The position numbers and the translations under genes are program-made. Below the pieces are notes generated by a model. It was not told the DNA's origin. It did no database searches and worked only from the letters and a program-made list of their open reading frames with translations. Shown piece after piece: positions 36,201 to 47,736 of a stretch of DNA of 64,000 bases (the stretch's first letter is position 1; each line of letters begins with the position of its first letter). Source of the DNA: Echinometra lucunter. Taxonomy: Eukaryota; Echinodermata; Echinoidea; Camarodonta; Echinometridae. The stretch covers positions 9,239,142 through 9,303,141 of the forward strand of contig CM057151.1 in assembly GCA_029962745.1 (NCBI GenBank), read 5' to 3'.

Positions 36201-39200
36201 ATTCTCTCTTTCCTCTAGGCCTACAAAATGCAGGCATAAAAGTAGTGCTTTTTAGACCAAATGGGCATTAGACCAAATAAAATGGTCATTAGACCAACTA
36301 GATGTCAGACAAAATTGACATTAGACCAAATGGACATTAGACTACATTAGACAAAATGATTATCAATATTAGACCAAATGGGCATTAGACCAAATAAAAT
36401 GGTGATTAGACCAACTAGACATCAGACATAATTGACATTAGACCAAATGGACATTAGACTATATTAGACGAAATTGTTATTAGACCAAATGGGCATTAGA
36501 CCAAATGGGCATTAGATTAAATGGTCCATAGACTAACTGGTCATTAGACTAACTGACATGTGCCTAACTGGATATTAGACAAAATGATACTTTGCCTAAA
36601 TGGTTATTAGACGAACTGATAAATTGCCTATCTGGATATTAGCCAAAGTGGATGTAGCCTAAATGTGTATTAGACATAAAGGTAACTAGACAAAATGGAT
36701 AATAGATGAAAAGATGATGATAGATGAATCGAATATAAGACAAACTGGTGTTTAGACTAACTGGTAAATCCTCCAACTCTCCCGGAATTCGAACATCCTC
36801 CCACCCCCACGGTAGAAGCATGTTAAAGCTGAAAACAATTCTTCCGAACATACATCGACCATGGGGACTAGAAAACGTGCAACATCCAAGAAAATTGAGA
36901 AAATATGAAACCCCATGCACAAAGGGTATGGAGAGCTGCCCATACATGATGACATCGGTGCAGCCAATCCACAGAGCCGAGAGAAACCCACCAGACAATG
37001 GAAATGAGTGCACCCGGCCCTCGACCGACCTCGCCTATCTCCCTCCAAAACGCTGCCCAAACTCATCCCGACATGCCCGAGATGCTCCCTCCCCCCCCCC
37101 CCCCCCCCCACCAAAGCACTTTGGCAGGCATACCACTGCTCTTGATCATTTTCTTCCTAAAAAACATATTAATCCCAACACAGATTGTGGTCATATGTGA
37201 AACATCTAAACGGGCGACAATCTCTGCAGTTAGGTTTTAATTTCATAGCACAAATTGTTGCCAACTGGGAGAAAAACAGGACACTGCACAATCAGCACAG
37301 ATTGACGCCGGCGACAATCTGTGTAAGGGGCGACAATCTGTGCAGTGTGTTTTTGAAAAATTCTGCACAGATTGGCGCCGGCAACAATTTGTGCAGCGGC
37401 GACAATTTGTGCCGCAACAACCCCCCTGGTTATATAATGCAGTTACACTGTGAAAGAAACTGATTCAAAGCAATTGGGAAAGGTTGATTAGGTAGTTAAT
37501 AAAAATTGGGGTATACCCTGAGGTTTTGAAATCTTCAGTGATAAGAAATCAACTCATTCTTGTTGAAAAGCTTAAGCACTGCGCAGAGAAATGGGTATGT
37601 GGGACTATATACAAAAGTTCAGGCTGAACACTCCAGCCACTTGTCATATCTCAAATATGAGGGCATTATTAAGAAAGCATTCATGATTTTTTGTTATTAT
37701 TGTGTGTAGATGTAAGTATGAAAAGGTGTACATAATTTTTGACATCAGACTAATTTGAGTATGAATAAACATGTATACTATGAATTTCAAAGACAAATAA
37801 TCCAGGATATATTTCAAAAAAGTTTTGGAAAATAAGGGATAAAAGTTAAAATTTTCTGTTTTATTACAGCACCAGATCAACCAATATACACAGGACATTA
37901 CAATCTCTTGGCTGCTTGCTAGGAGGATTATATGGAAATACCATTTCATCCAAAGAGTGTGAGATTTCTTTCTATTTAATTTTGTTTTTAAGCATTTTAA
38001 GTTCTCAGAATTATTCTGGTAAGAATCTCTGTTCTTGATATCAGTATACCCTTCTATTGTGAGTTTTGTAGACAAACTATATGATGTAGATGTTACAGTT
38101 ATTTTCATTATACTCTAACTTTATTGTGTAAAATGTAACTTTTTGAATGAAGCAATATTTTTAAGATGGATATCATAAAGATGAAAAGATGAATATGTTT
38201 AAAGATTCCGAAAACTCGGTTAACATTCCTATCAAATTTCCCATTACATGTAAGTCCCCAAATAAAAAGAGAACCAATAGATCACTAAATTTGGTATTCT
38301 GAAAAAATTATGCAGTGCTCAGTTAAATCCTGTATAATGAAAATAGGCTCCTCCTCATTTTTTTATAGTGAATTTCCACCAATCAGATGCACTGTTACAA
38401 AGAAAAGTTGTGTTCTGGTACATGTATATGGTATGCGCTGCAACTTCAGCATGGTAAAATGTTTAGTAAACCACTCTCTGTGTGAGCCTCTGTGAAATGA
38501 AATCAAAGGGTCTTGATATAAATTGACTTTCTTGATATCAAACATTCACCAATGTTTAAAAACTTACATAAGCCTGCTCTGTCACATTGAGATAGATGAA
38601 GAAATTCTCATTCATTCAAACATGTCATTCTTGCAATTGTGCGGCCATTACATTACTTGAAAAATGCAGTAAAAGAGTGTTGTGTCAACATTAAACAGGA
38701 GACTTTGGAGACCTATTAGGTCTTAATAATCTTTTTGATATTGATCGACTGCAAACAAAAAATCTTTTAACCAACCGACTGCTGAATTCTATCATTCTCA
38801 TAGACTTTATACAGGGACCACCCGGTTCCGGTAGGTAATGGGTTAACTCCTCATTAATACTGCATGAATACCCCAAGCATGCGTTACATCATACAGGCTT
38901 CGCAACTCCTGTCCACTAAAAATTGGGACTTAAGGGAGTTTTCAGAATACCACTTTGCTAACTGAGCTTGATTGATTGCTAATTGAACTTTCAGTATACA
39001 CCCCACCCCTGGTATACTGTGAGATATTCCTTTGTTTCTATTTCAAGTGAAGAGATATTACAGATTGACAGTAAACTCAGTTGCAGTAATTTTCCTTTAA
39101 AAATATGTTGAATTAATTGCACTACAGTCCAGCCCATTCTTTCAACATTGTCAAGTTACAAATTATATTTAAACTTTCACTTTATTTTAATACAGCAGTA

Positions 39201-42200
39201 CCAGTCACATTCTTTGTTGATGAAGGCTCAAGGGAGATCCTCTACCCTAATAGTGGTCGTTGCAATCAGCTTTCACATCACTACTCCAGTGTCTTCAAGG
39301 ATATGTTTAGGGTTCCTGGAACTGGACATGCTGCAGCCCAGATTGCCCCTCTACTTGATATGAGTGATGAAGAGAAACAGAAATTAGACTTCATTAAGAT
39401 CAGGGATGACATCACTGCCAGATTGGTGAGTTATTTCATACAGCATGAATCAAATCAAAACAAAACAAAACAAACAGAAAAACTAGAGAAAACATGCCAG
39501 AAATCACATTCTCTGACAAGCACAACTATATTAGGTACATATACAATAGTATATGTACCTAATTTATGGGACCACTACATGTATTTTGCTTGCAGGTCAG
39601 AGCTAGATGTTGATATCTTTCATTGTATCATTGCTCATCACTTTTAGCTATTAATATATTTTCTACCATACTCATTCAAAAAGTGTCGGCTACAGTTTTT
39701 AAACATTTAATGCATGTCAGTTTATTCTACATACATGCAACTTTATTTTGGTTACATGTATATTTCAGGTCACAAAGTTGATCGAATTTATTCTGTGAAA
39801 TTCAGTAGGTATTGGATTGTTACATGTTTTGAGAAATTGTCCTGTGCAGTTTCATAGACTCGGACATAAGCCTACATGTAACATACATCACAATGTACTT
39901 TACTTTTATTGTATTAAAGCATATACAGGTATACTGTCAACCATTCTTATTTCTTTGAAATCCAACCTGTGGTTGCCGTGAATACCCAGCGGTTTTAGAT
40001 TCAGATTCAGATTCAGATTAATTTATTGGTCCATTAAGGAAATTCGTTTTGTTGGCATTACGTGCAAATATACAACATCAGAAAATGATATACAAACAAT
40101 ACATAATACATACAAAGTTGCAGTTTTACAGTTTTGAATGTATCAATAAGTTGTTCCCTATTCTTGACATTTGACAGGAACATGACATTGAAGTGCCTCA
40201 CTTTCTTCTTCCTGTTGTGGATCTTATTGACAAGCATGCTACAACTCTCATCAAGTTTCTCATTGAAGGAGGCAACAAATCAGAAAAGAATGTCATCAGG
40301 TTCTCTGCTGGACCTACTATGCATTATCTTACTGAAACACTGGATGCTGCCCAAAGAAAAGAAATGTGAGTAACAAACACAGATTTTCACACAAGACAGT
40401 ATTGTTTTATTTCTTTTTTTGGTGAAAATCAAGACATGAACCCCTTCTTGACCAATGAATTTATGGACAATCGTCACATACAGAATGGGTGATTTCAAGT
40501 TTGGTGTTTACCTTTTGGTGTTAGTGTTGGGTTGATTTTTCATCAACGCAGCTCCAAATTAAAGATAAAACTGGTCTTGGGACAACTGTCACTTGGAGTT
40601 GAGCTGTCAGTAATGTCATTTGGACCACTTTTGTAAACGCAGATTAGGTGTTGGAGCTATGGAAAGCAATCTAAATTGTGTTTCTAACACCAACACCAAA
40701 CTTGAAATCACCCAATGGCCCAGGAAGAATGTAACACCAAGATATGCAGTTTATATGTAAGTGACATCTTTATAGCACAATATCACTATTCTTTTTATTT
40801 ATTAAGTTAAAAATTCTTATTTGAGTAAAATTACATCTGTATTATTTTTTTTTGGTTAGGCATTTTGATTCCACAGCAATTTTTGTGAGCAATGTCATTT
40901 TCAAAATATTCTACTTTTGCAACTGTAGTCATGCTAGAAGCAGTGAGAAAGTTGTGTAATACATGTAGCAACCCATGTTGTCAGCTTTGTTAACAAATGC
41001 ATGACTGTTATTGCTATGAAAAGGGAGACAATACGTGAATGAAGTGGCGATTGTGTAGAATTGGTTCAAGCATGACTATGGTTCCAAAATAGCCAATTTT
41101 AGAAATATGAAATCAAAGTACCTTACTCAAAATTGATCGTATTTGTGTCATTTTACTCAGATAAGAATTTAAACTTCATAAATAAAAACTAATGATATTG
41201 TGCCAAAGTTGTAATTCACATAAATTTTCAGATCTTGGGTGTTTCATTCTGTCTGGGCCATCCTAAAATTGATTTGTTTTGTTGATGAGGTTGAAATGAA
41301 ATGTCTCCCATAAATATGAATTTCAAGATAGAAGTGAATGTATCTGTCTACAGAGAAAAATGTAGGCCTTTTCTAAGCACATAGTTTATACAATAGAATT
41401 CTTGGATGATAACTACTTTGTTAGGGAAAAGAATGCTGTTTACTCTGATGGGGAGCAACAAGTCTTCTCTGTGCATATCAATTAAAAGCAATTCCTTGCT
41501 TTATATAATTAGCGTAAATTAGTTGATGAATGAGGTATGTACATTGCATTAAGATATAGAAGTTTCATATCAATTTTATTCACAGTTCTTATCCAAGCCA
41601 TTTAAGAAAATGTTTGAAGAGAAACTGAAACTAGTTTGATATCTCTTTGTTGATAAATCTGATAATAAACATATGCAATTGTAGTGAGATGAATGATTTA
41701 TTGAAGAAATACACTTTGAAAATGGGAATGTTGTCTTGTATGTTGTAGTGCTATGCATGCATTGACATGTAACCCTCTGAATGCTGGAACCAGGTTGCCC
41801 CATACATGTAGCCTATGGGGATATAAGAATTAATTAGTCACCTGGTTGATAATTATTCTTTGGAGTGTACAATCTACAAATGTAGAAGAGGTTCCTGAAT
41901 GCAGACAAAAGTATCTTAATTCTTCCTCTTTTGGGGTTATGTGGATGTTTTCATACTCAGACATTTATATTGTACTGGTATATTTGAATGCTCAGGCCTT
42001 TATATTGCATATTTTGGAATGTATGAAACAACAATGATCCATTTGATACGCACTTTGAACATTATTGCTTATGTATTTGTCTGTTTGATCTAAATCCTTT
42101 TTATGCCTCCGCCCACCGAAGGTGGGTGCTGGAGGCATTATGTTTTCGGGATGTCTATCCGTCCGTCCGTCAGTCCCGTTTTCGTTCTCGCGATAACTTA

Positions 42201-45200
42201 AGAACCGTTTGACAGATCAACTTGAAACTTGGCTCATGTATGCATATGGGAGGGACAATGATCTGATTAGATTTGGGGGTCTCGAGGTCAAAGGTCATAG
42301 AGAGGTCATTATGTGCATAGAAATGGTTCATTCTCGCGATAACTAACAACCATTTGAAGGATCAACTTCAAACTTGACTCATGTATGCATATGGGAGGGC
42401 CAATGATCTGATAAGATTTTAAGGTCACAAGGTCAAAGGTCATAGAGGTAATTATGTACATAGAAATGGTTCATTCTCACAATAACAACCATTTGACAGA
42501 TCAACTTCAAACTTGGCTCATGTATGCATATGGGAGGGACAATGATCTGATTAGATTTTAGGGTTTCATGGCCAAAGGTCAAATGTCAAAGATGTCATTG
42601 TATACATGAAAAAAAAAAAAATGAATTTGCCCTATATTTCAGATCTGGCAATGGTGGAGGCATAAATTTCGACCACGCGTGGTTGAGGATTCATCTAGTT
42701 TTTTTTACTGGAATTAAAATAAGTTAAGGGGGAAAAGCTCACTTAATACAAATGTACATGTATATATCTGTTTCCTCTTCTGAAAATTAGTTCAGAATCA
42801 TTGAACAATAGCTACTGGTTTTGAGTGAATCAAAAGGAAGTACAATTACAATGTATGATTCACAAAGGTCATCATTTTGTCCAGTTAGTGTGATTGTTCA
42901 ACCTGTTTCACTCTGATTGTTTAGACTATTTGGACCAAAACAAACAGATTTTCATACTTTTAGATGCACTGTGTTTACATGGAGTATATGTACATCTCTA
43001 GAAAATGATTTTATGTTGAGAGACTTGAATATTTTATGATATTAGGTGTAACAACATGGTTTTCCATTTATTTGAGGATAAATAAATTTTAATTCACAAT
43101 TTTATTAAGAACAATGATCTTTAATAAACTTCTTGCATAATTCCATTCTCCTCCTTCTCCTGTATGAAGAGAATAAAGAAACAATTAAGTAAAAAGCATT
43201 GCAGGAAAAAAAAATGATAATAAGAATTGAAACTGAATGTTTTCATAGCCAAATTTATTCCTCATTCCTCAAAGAACAAAATTCTGCTGTAATAAATGGC
43301 AGGAAATCCCAGTAGTGAACAATTACCTGTGCCTCACGAACTACATCCTGATATAATCTGATAACCAGACAAAGAATGGAGATACTGAAAGTGCAAGTGA
43401 AGTCAAACGTTCCATTTCTATAATAATGGGAGGCATAGTAAAATCTCTTATTCTAAGATCACTTATCAACTAAAGAAAACAAAAATTATTTCACATGTGA
43501 CATTTCATTCCTGAACCTTTATACAATCAACCATGCCTTTGGTTTATGTTTTCCATTGGAGTGATTTCTTTCCTATACCAGCCCTTGCTGTAATATTACA
43601 GTACAACAGTTGGAAAAGTTACAGAATATTATGATTTGGGCGCTGCCTCCCATGAGGTCTGTGGCTAGGAAATTGATTGTGAAGCTCAGTACCTCGAGCA
43701 CAGAGAATGGTTTTTACTGAAAACAGATCTCATCAAAATGCAGATTTATTTTTTTTTTTGTGCTCTTGCTTCTCTATAGCCAAGATTTTATTTCATTGGT
43801 GATGGTTATGTGTATTAGAAGTAGTTTGTATTCATTATCACTTATTCTGGTAAGAGACATTTTGTGCTTTAGCATAATAACTTGTCAGTCAGGGAGGCCT
43901 TTGAAAAGGATTAGTTATGCATTCATGACCAGAAAAAGCTTATTAGGAATTTGTGCACATCTATGTGTCATGTGCATTGATTTCAGTATGGTGTTTGGAA
44001 AGGAAAGGAAACATTGAATTGCAAATCTGGTAAAAGGTTTAAAATCGTTATTTTGCAGTTGAAACCAGGAAATTTTATAATTCTATATTTTCTTGCAGTT
44101 TCTCTTCCCATATTCAGGGTATCTATTTTTTCAGTGGAAGGACATGGTTTGGAAAAATGGATCAATAAAGACAAATTACCAGTGTAGTCAATATGATACA
44201 GATAACATAATAATTGTGCTCTTGAAAATCCTGTCCTTTTCAGTCCATACAAGCTTCATCTGAATTCCTGCCATGATACAACACTGATAACCATCCTACT
44301 AGCCTTGGACTCCTATGATGATGTCTGGCCACCATTGACTGCTTCAGTCATCTTTGAACTGTATGAAGACAAGGCAGGCAACCCATTCGTTAGAACCCTC
44401 TATCAAAATAAAGTAAGAACTCTCTCATCTCTCTTATATACTGTGTTAGTTCATATGCTAGTTGTGCATTTGTTATCTTTTAAAGGTTTTCTTTGAAAGA
44501 CAAGGCAGGCCGTGCATTGGTCAGACATCTGTTATAATAGTAATAGATCCCTCTCATTCTGGAAGTTTTGTTATTTTAGATACTATCTTTCAACAGTGTT
44601 CAGACGAGGCTACTGATTTGCTGAAAAATCAAAACAGAGGAAGAACACACATTGTTAATAGAGTTGCAATTTAAATACTAGATTTTCGTTGTTACATATT
44701 TCTTTGAATTCTGTGAAAATTGCACCATTGTTACATTATTATGTTTATCTTTGAAAGTTCATTAAAATGCTCTATCAAACTAGAGAAAGAACTCACATGA
44801 ATTTTATTAAAATGCCATTTGGGTATATAGAGATCATGACCTTCATCTCATAGAGTTTGAACTTCCTGTTAATTGTTTCAGTAATTGGCCAGAACAAAAA
44901 AAGGGATTAAAATTTTTCCTCAGTGTCTCCTGTTTTTGGTCTTTGACATTCATTATTGTCAAACAGCATGTTGTTGTGATGATACAATACTAAATCACTA
45001 CACAGGCCCCCACTACTTCGTCAAAGTGACCTTCTTGTAGGACTGACATTTGAGACCTGAACGAATATGCATATTTTAAGATATCATCATCATTTACTTG
45101 CACTGGACAAAGCATATTTTACTGTCTATTGATACGTGCTTTGTCTACACACTAATTCTGCACCTAATGGCACCTCCTTGCAACTACTCACCTCACCAAC

Positions 45201-45266
45201 CATCCCATTATAGCTTCCTGAGTGAGCTGCGTAAGGGATTACCTCATTATCAAGTGTCATCATCGT

Positions 45267-45297
<31 letters not shown>

Positions 45298-47408
45298 TTT
45301 TGTTAGAATCCTCTTCCCTCTTATAAGGGGTCCTTGATTTTCACTCCATAATGACATTTTCTCTCTCCGCTTGCTCTTGTCTTGAATATCCTCCTCATTT
45401 AAACCAACATTACTGCTTTTCATTCTTCACCATATCTTTCCATGTAGTCTTTGGTCTTCCTTTTCCTCTTTGGTCTTCCTTTTGGTCTTCCAGATCCCAT
45501 ACTTTTTTACAGGTTTATCACCTTCCCTTCCCAACAATTGACCCATCGTACTCTTGCTATCGCACATTTTCACACCGCACATGTATCTTCTGTAATATGG
45601 CTTTTTTTTTTGTTCTCCTTCTGTCTTCACATTCCAATTTTTTAAGCCAACCAAACAAAAACCTTATAGATCTTGCCTTTTGACATTATGTTATGAGATC
45701 AAAATTTGTTGCTACTTTTAGTTATTACAGCTTAAGAATATGCGTATTTGGCAAAATATACATATACTTTTCGTATGATACATTTGAATAACAAAAATAT
45801 GACATTTCTCTTTGTAAGTATTACTATGCAAAACTCCATTAGCACATACTGTACTTTCCATAAAAACTTCCTGTGCTCATTTAAGGAAATCATATCTGGT
45901 GGTTTTAATCATGCTTATGAATTCATGTCATTAATTTGTCAGGAACTGTGTTTCATGATGAGCATATAATCTTGCAAGGACAGAACATACATTCTGTGAA
46001 GACATTTACTGTAACTCTAGGACATTTTTTCCCGCATGATTATAATAATGCTAATCAATTTCTGTAATGTTGTGTATGCATATGAAACATTTTCCTGCCT
46101 TAATCAACAAGGGTGCAACACACATTAATTGTATGTGCAGATCTTTATGTGTAGGAAAGTTTGTGTCAATCAGCCACAGTATGGGCATGAAAATTGTGAC
46201 ATTACCAGTGTTCTGTATGTACACTAGTGTGCCTGATACAAGGCTGTTACCAAATCAAAGTGAAATGATTATGGTTTTAAAACATTTTGCGTCTAGTGAA
46301 TTCAGCATAAAAAGCATATGAAATTGTTTATCTTGCTCTCAAATTAAAGAAGAGGGAAAGTTAAATATCAGGCAAATACAAGAACCATCTACCCATAGTT
46401 CTACTATTATTACACAGTAAATTAAAGGGAAATTTTCTGTAAGAATATAATAGTCCGATAGCACAAAGTAATCTACCTGCAATGAATACCTGTTACTGAT
46501 TAGAAGTTGAGAATTTGTAATTTTTTATAGAAATTGAAAAGGAGATTGTGCCAATTTTCCTGGATAAGTTCTATCACAATTGAGAGAACCCTGATATGTA
46601 TGTAAAGCTGCACATAAATGCATTCATGGATCAAGTATGTGTGAATGCATACCAAGTACATTTTTGAAATAGCGCCATCTTCTGACAAAGAAATGCTGTA
46701 GAGTGTCAAATCTTATTTAAAGGTCAGCTGTACACACTCAGAGAAATACTCTGTAACAGTAAGAAATATGTCATCTCTATTTTTGTACAAAATATTAGAA
46801 TGCCATAGTTAATCACATATTGTTCTGCAAAATGCCATATGAGTTGATATCTTAGAAAGGTTGAGAAAAAAGAAACTAAAATACTGGTACTTGACTGAAT
46901 CTTTGATTAGAAATGTTTCAACTTGAGCAGATTTGTAGAATATAAATTTTATTTCAGTGATCTTTACATAGGATTAGGGGAAAAGTTTTTTTTCAGGAAA
47001 TACTGATATCATCTCCTGTAAATATATTAAAAATCTCTTTGGTCTGAACTCTCATAAAAAAGTCTGTGTTATTTCTGTGGTCTTTCATATTTGTGAAATT
47101 CATTTTGTGTAACTTCTCCCTCTCTCTCTCTTTTAACATAGCTGTTTGTCTGGTGAAATAAGATTGTTTTAGTATCAAACTGAATTTGATTCATCAAGAA
47201 TCGATTGTGAAAATGATTTCTTATTATCATTCATGTGTGTGTGTGTCTTTTCTCCACCGTTGTATTCTTTATATTCTTTCTTCTGCAGGAGCTGAGGATA
47301 TGCCACACTAACGAAACCGTCGTACCCTTAGAGAAATTCAAGCAGCTGCTTGCCCCTGTGTCTTACACTACCCAAGACTATGTAGATGCATGCAAAGTAA
47401 CAAGTTAA
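30207..47408 (+). CDS. ACP6: Lysophosphatidic acid phosphatase type 6-like histidine acid phosphatase
   Basis: Exons: 30207-30482, 32287-32418, 33217-33347, 37870-37956 (or to 38018), 39196-39425, 40178-40365, 44244-44412, 47289-47408 (TAA at 47406). With the longer exon 4 the reading is 465 codons in frame; human ACP6 has about 428 residues. The family hydrolyses lysophosphatidic and other lipid phosphates in mitochondria. The catalytic RHGARTP (phosphohistidine loop) is at residues about 77-83, and CHDTT, carrying the proton-donor HD pair, is in exon 44244-44412. Further matches to ACP6 are GGSWKGQLTAKGMQQ, TRSTNIHRTLQSLGCLLGGL, EILYPN and DDVWPPL. The N-terminus has a hydrophobic segment (LGAVILGATVGSVGTVIPLI), fitting a targeting or membrane sequence. 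The ATG at 30207 opens the exon frame and is in context with the CpG-rich upstream. Intron 1 is GC-AG. An AATAAA lies at 48416. Confidence 0.93.
30483..30488 (+). other. ACP6: GC splice donor of ACP6 intron 1
   Basis: The exon ends GTT GAG GAG and the intron starts GCAAGA, matching the GC-donor consensus AG|GCAAG. Joining to GGTCATTGGGATAAG at 32287 is phase 0 and continues VEE-GHWDKDTLFQ. The only nearby GT (30474) is a weak donor; it would also stay in frame and remove three codons. Confidence 0.7.
30609..30734. repeat. Near-perfect 50-bp-arm foldback in ACP6 intron 1
   Basis: The 33-base inner arm 30626-30658 (AATGGTCTATCTTTTATCCT and on) is an exact inverted copy of 30685-30717. Seventeen outer bases on each side match at 15, giving 48 of 50. 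The 26-base centre contains another GATAGACCAT. A small foldback/MITE is the likeliest origin. It starts only 126 bp after exon 1. Confidence 0.85.
31540..32010 (+). repeat. GCTTTGGAACGG-rich dispersed repeat
   Basis: Variants of CTTTGGAACGG occur at about seven places (for example near 31571, 31606, 31648, 31869, 31927, 31976), often followed by a T-rich stretch. GC content is higher than the surrounding intron, and CTCCGCGGCACATACACACC closes the block. Probably a decayed transposon; in ACP6 intron 1. Confidence 0.45.
33777..35064. mobile_element. Element with seven 157-bp tandem repeats and TGTCTCGCCCAC inverted ends
   Basis: TGTCTCGCCCAC at 33777-33788 is an exact inverted copy of 35053-35064. 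After a GTCCGTCC-type stretch, the GCAAC anchor recurs at 33871, 34028, 34185, 34342, 34499, 34656 and 34813, exactly 157 bp apart each time. Each unit contains AGGTCACATGGTAAGGTCAA. The plan resembles the element at 12906-13823 (short ends, CCGT-rich patch, tandem core), but I see no CTAG hairpin here. In ACP6 intron 3. Confidence 0.75.
35240..35494. repeat. Foldback element (~255 bp)
   Basis: AACTATGGCTGGCCATTCAT (35281) pairs with ATGAATAACCTGCCATAGTT (to 35489). Further in, CACAAATCTGCAGAATTG pairs with GAATTCTGCAAATTTGTG, so nearly the whole segment is an imperfect palindrome centred near 35385. In ACP6 intron 3. Confidence 0.6.
35740..36765. repeat. Head-to-head array of ATTTGGTCTAAT units
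   Basis: From 35740 to 36190 the short unit (C)ATTTGGTCTAAT(T) repeats at irregular 14-20 base spacing. From 36250 to 36765 the reverse complement ATTAGACCAAATG repeats, including longer duplicated blocks (GACATTAGACCAAATGGACA). The two halves face each other across a 50-base spacer without the motif. Confidence 0.8.
37091..37109 (+). repeat. Poly-C run (19 nt)
   Basis: C run in ACP6 intron 3, flanked by GC-richer unassigned sequence (36780-37120). Confidence 0.95.
37205..37420. repeat. GGCGACAATCTGTGCAG hairpin repeats
   Basis: The motif GGCGACAATCTGTGCAG and variants occur five times in both orientations. Two pairs make near-perfect hairpins around GCCGGC: CACAGATTG-ac-GCCGGC-ga-CAATCTGTG and a similar one about 70 bp on. 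Origin unknown; in ACP6 intron 3. Confidence 0.6.
38767..38846. mobile_element. Tiny TTAA-flanked MITE, copy 1 (80 bp)
   Basis: TTAACCAACCG at the left and GGTAATGGGTTAA at the right delimit a core shared with 51264-51334 (ACTG.TGAATTCT, CATAG.CTTTATACAG). TTAA at both ends suggests a piggyBac-like target. In ACP6 intron 4. Confidence 0.45.
40000..40130 (-). mobile_element. LINE-like 3' tail with AATCTG repeat (minus orientation)
   Basis: On the minus strand, ATGGACCAATAAATTAATCTG runs into AATCTG hexamers, a polyadenylation-like signal plus simple-repeat tail as at retroelement 3' ends. In ACP6 intron 5. Confidence 0.4.
40486..40714. mobile_element. MITE with 23-bp perfect inverted ends (229 bp)
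   Basis: 40486-40508 (TGGGTGATTTCAAGTTTGGT and on) is an exact inverted copy of 40692-40714. Non-coding interior. It begins 120 bp after ACP6 exon 40178-40365. Confidence 0.75.
42095..42698 (+). mobile_element. Helitron-like non-autonomous element, second copy
   Basis: It starts TCCTTTTTATGCCTCCGCCC after an A, carries about three degenerate 130-155-bp internal repeats (ATGATCTGATTAGATTT anchors near 42258, 42413, 42541), and ends with the hairpin CGACCACGCGTGGTTG, GATTCAT and CTAG before a T run. It is the opposite-orientation relative of 12906-13823. In ACP6 intron 6. Confidence 0.65.
45257..45295 (+). repeat. (ATC)n microsatellite
   Basis: About 13 ATC/GTC triplets in ACP6 intron 7. Confidence 0.9.
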
Positions 47409-47461
47409 TGATTGCTCTCTACCTGGATGGTTATAGGTGAGAAATTATGCTACATTACTGC

Positions 47462-47736
47462 CCTACTTCGACAAAAGGAAGCAAGTGACATAGCAAAAAA
47501 ATTTGAGTTATTCATATTGTCATACTTTATCTAGTGTGCAGCTCTTCTTGGTTGGTTGGTTGGTTTTTTAGTTTAGAGGCGCCTATCACTTCTAAATTAG
47601 AATATTTACGCCTGTATTCGTACTGACTTTTTGAAGTCATTTTGACTCTCTTTCAGCAGACTAAATTTTATATATGAACACTCATCCTGCTACAAGATAT
47701 GTACTTTTGTCACTTGCTTCCTTTTGTCAAAGTAGG
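47462..47736. mobile_element. MITE with 29-bp inverted ends just after ACP6 stop (275 bp)
   Basis: CCTACTTCGACAAAAGGAAG and nine more bases at 47462-47490 match the inverted 47708-47736 at 28 of 29. It begins 54 bp after the ACP6 stop, so it is probably transcribed in the 3' UTR and could fold into a long hairpin. Confidence 0.75.

Noticed and set aside
36639..37240. Overlapping frames of 80-150 codons on both strands
   Set aside because: They span the poly-C run and the ATTAGACC array; composition is driven by repeats and no domain is recognisable.
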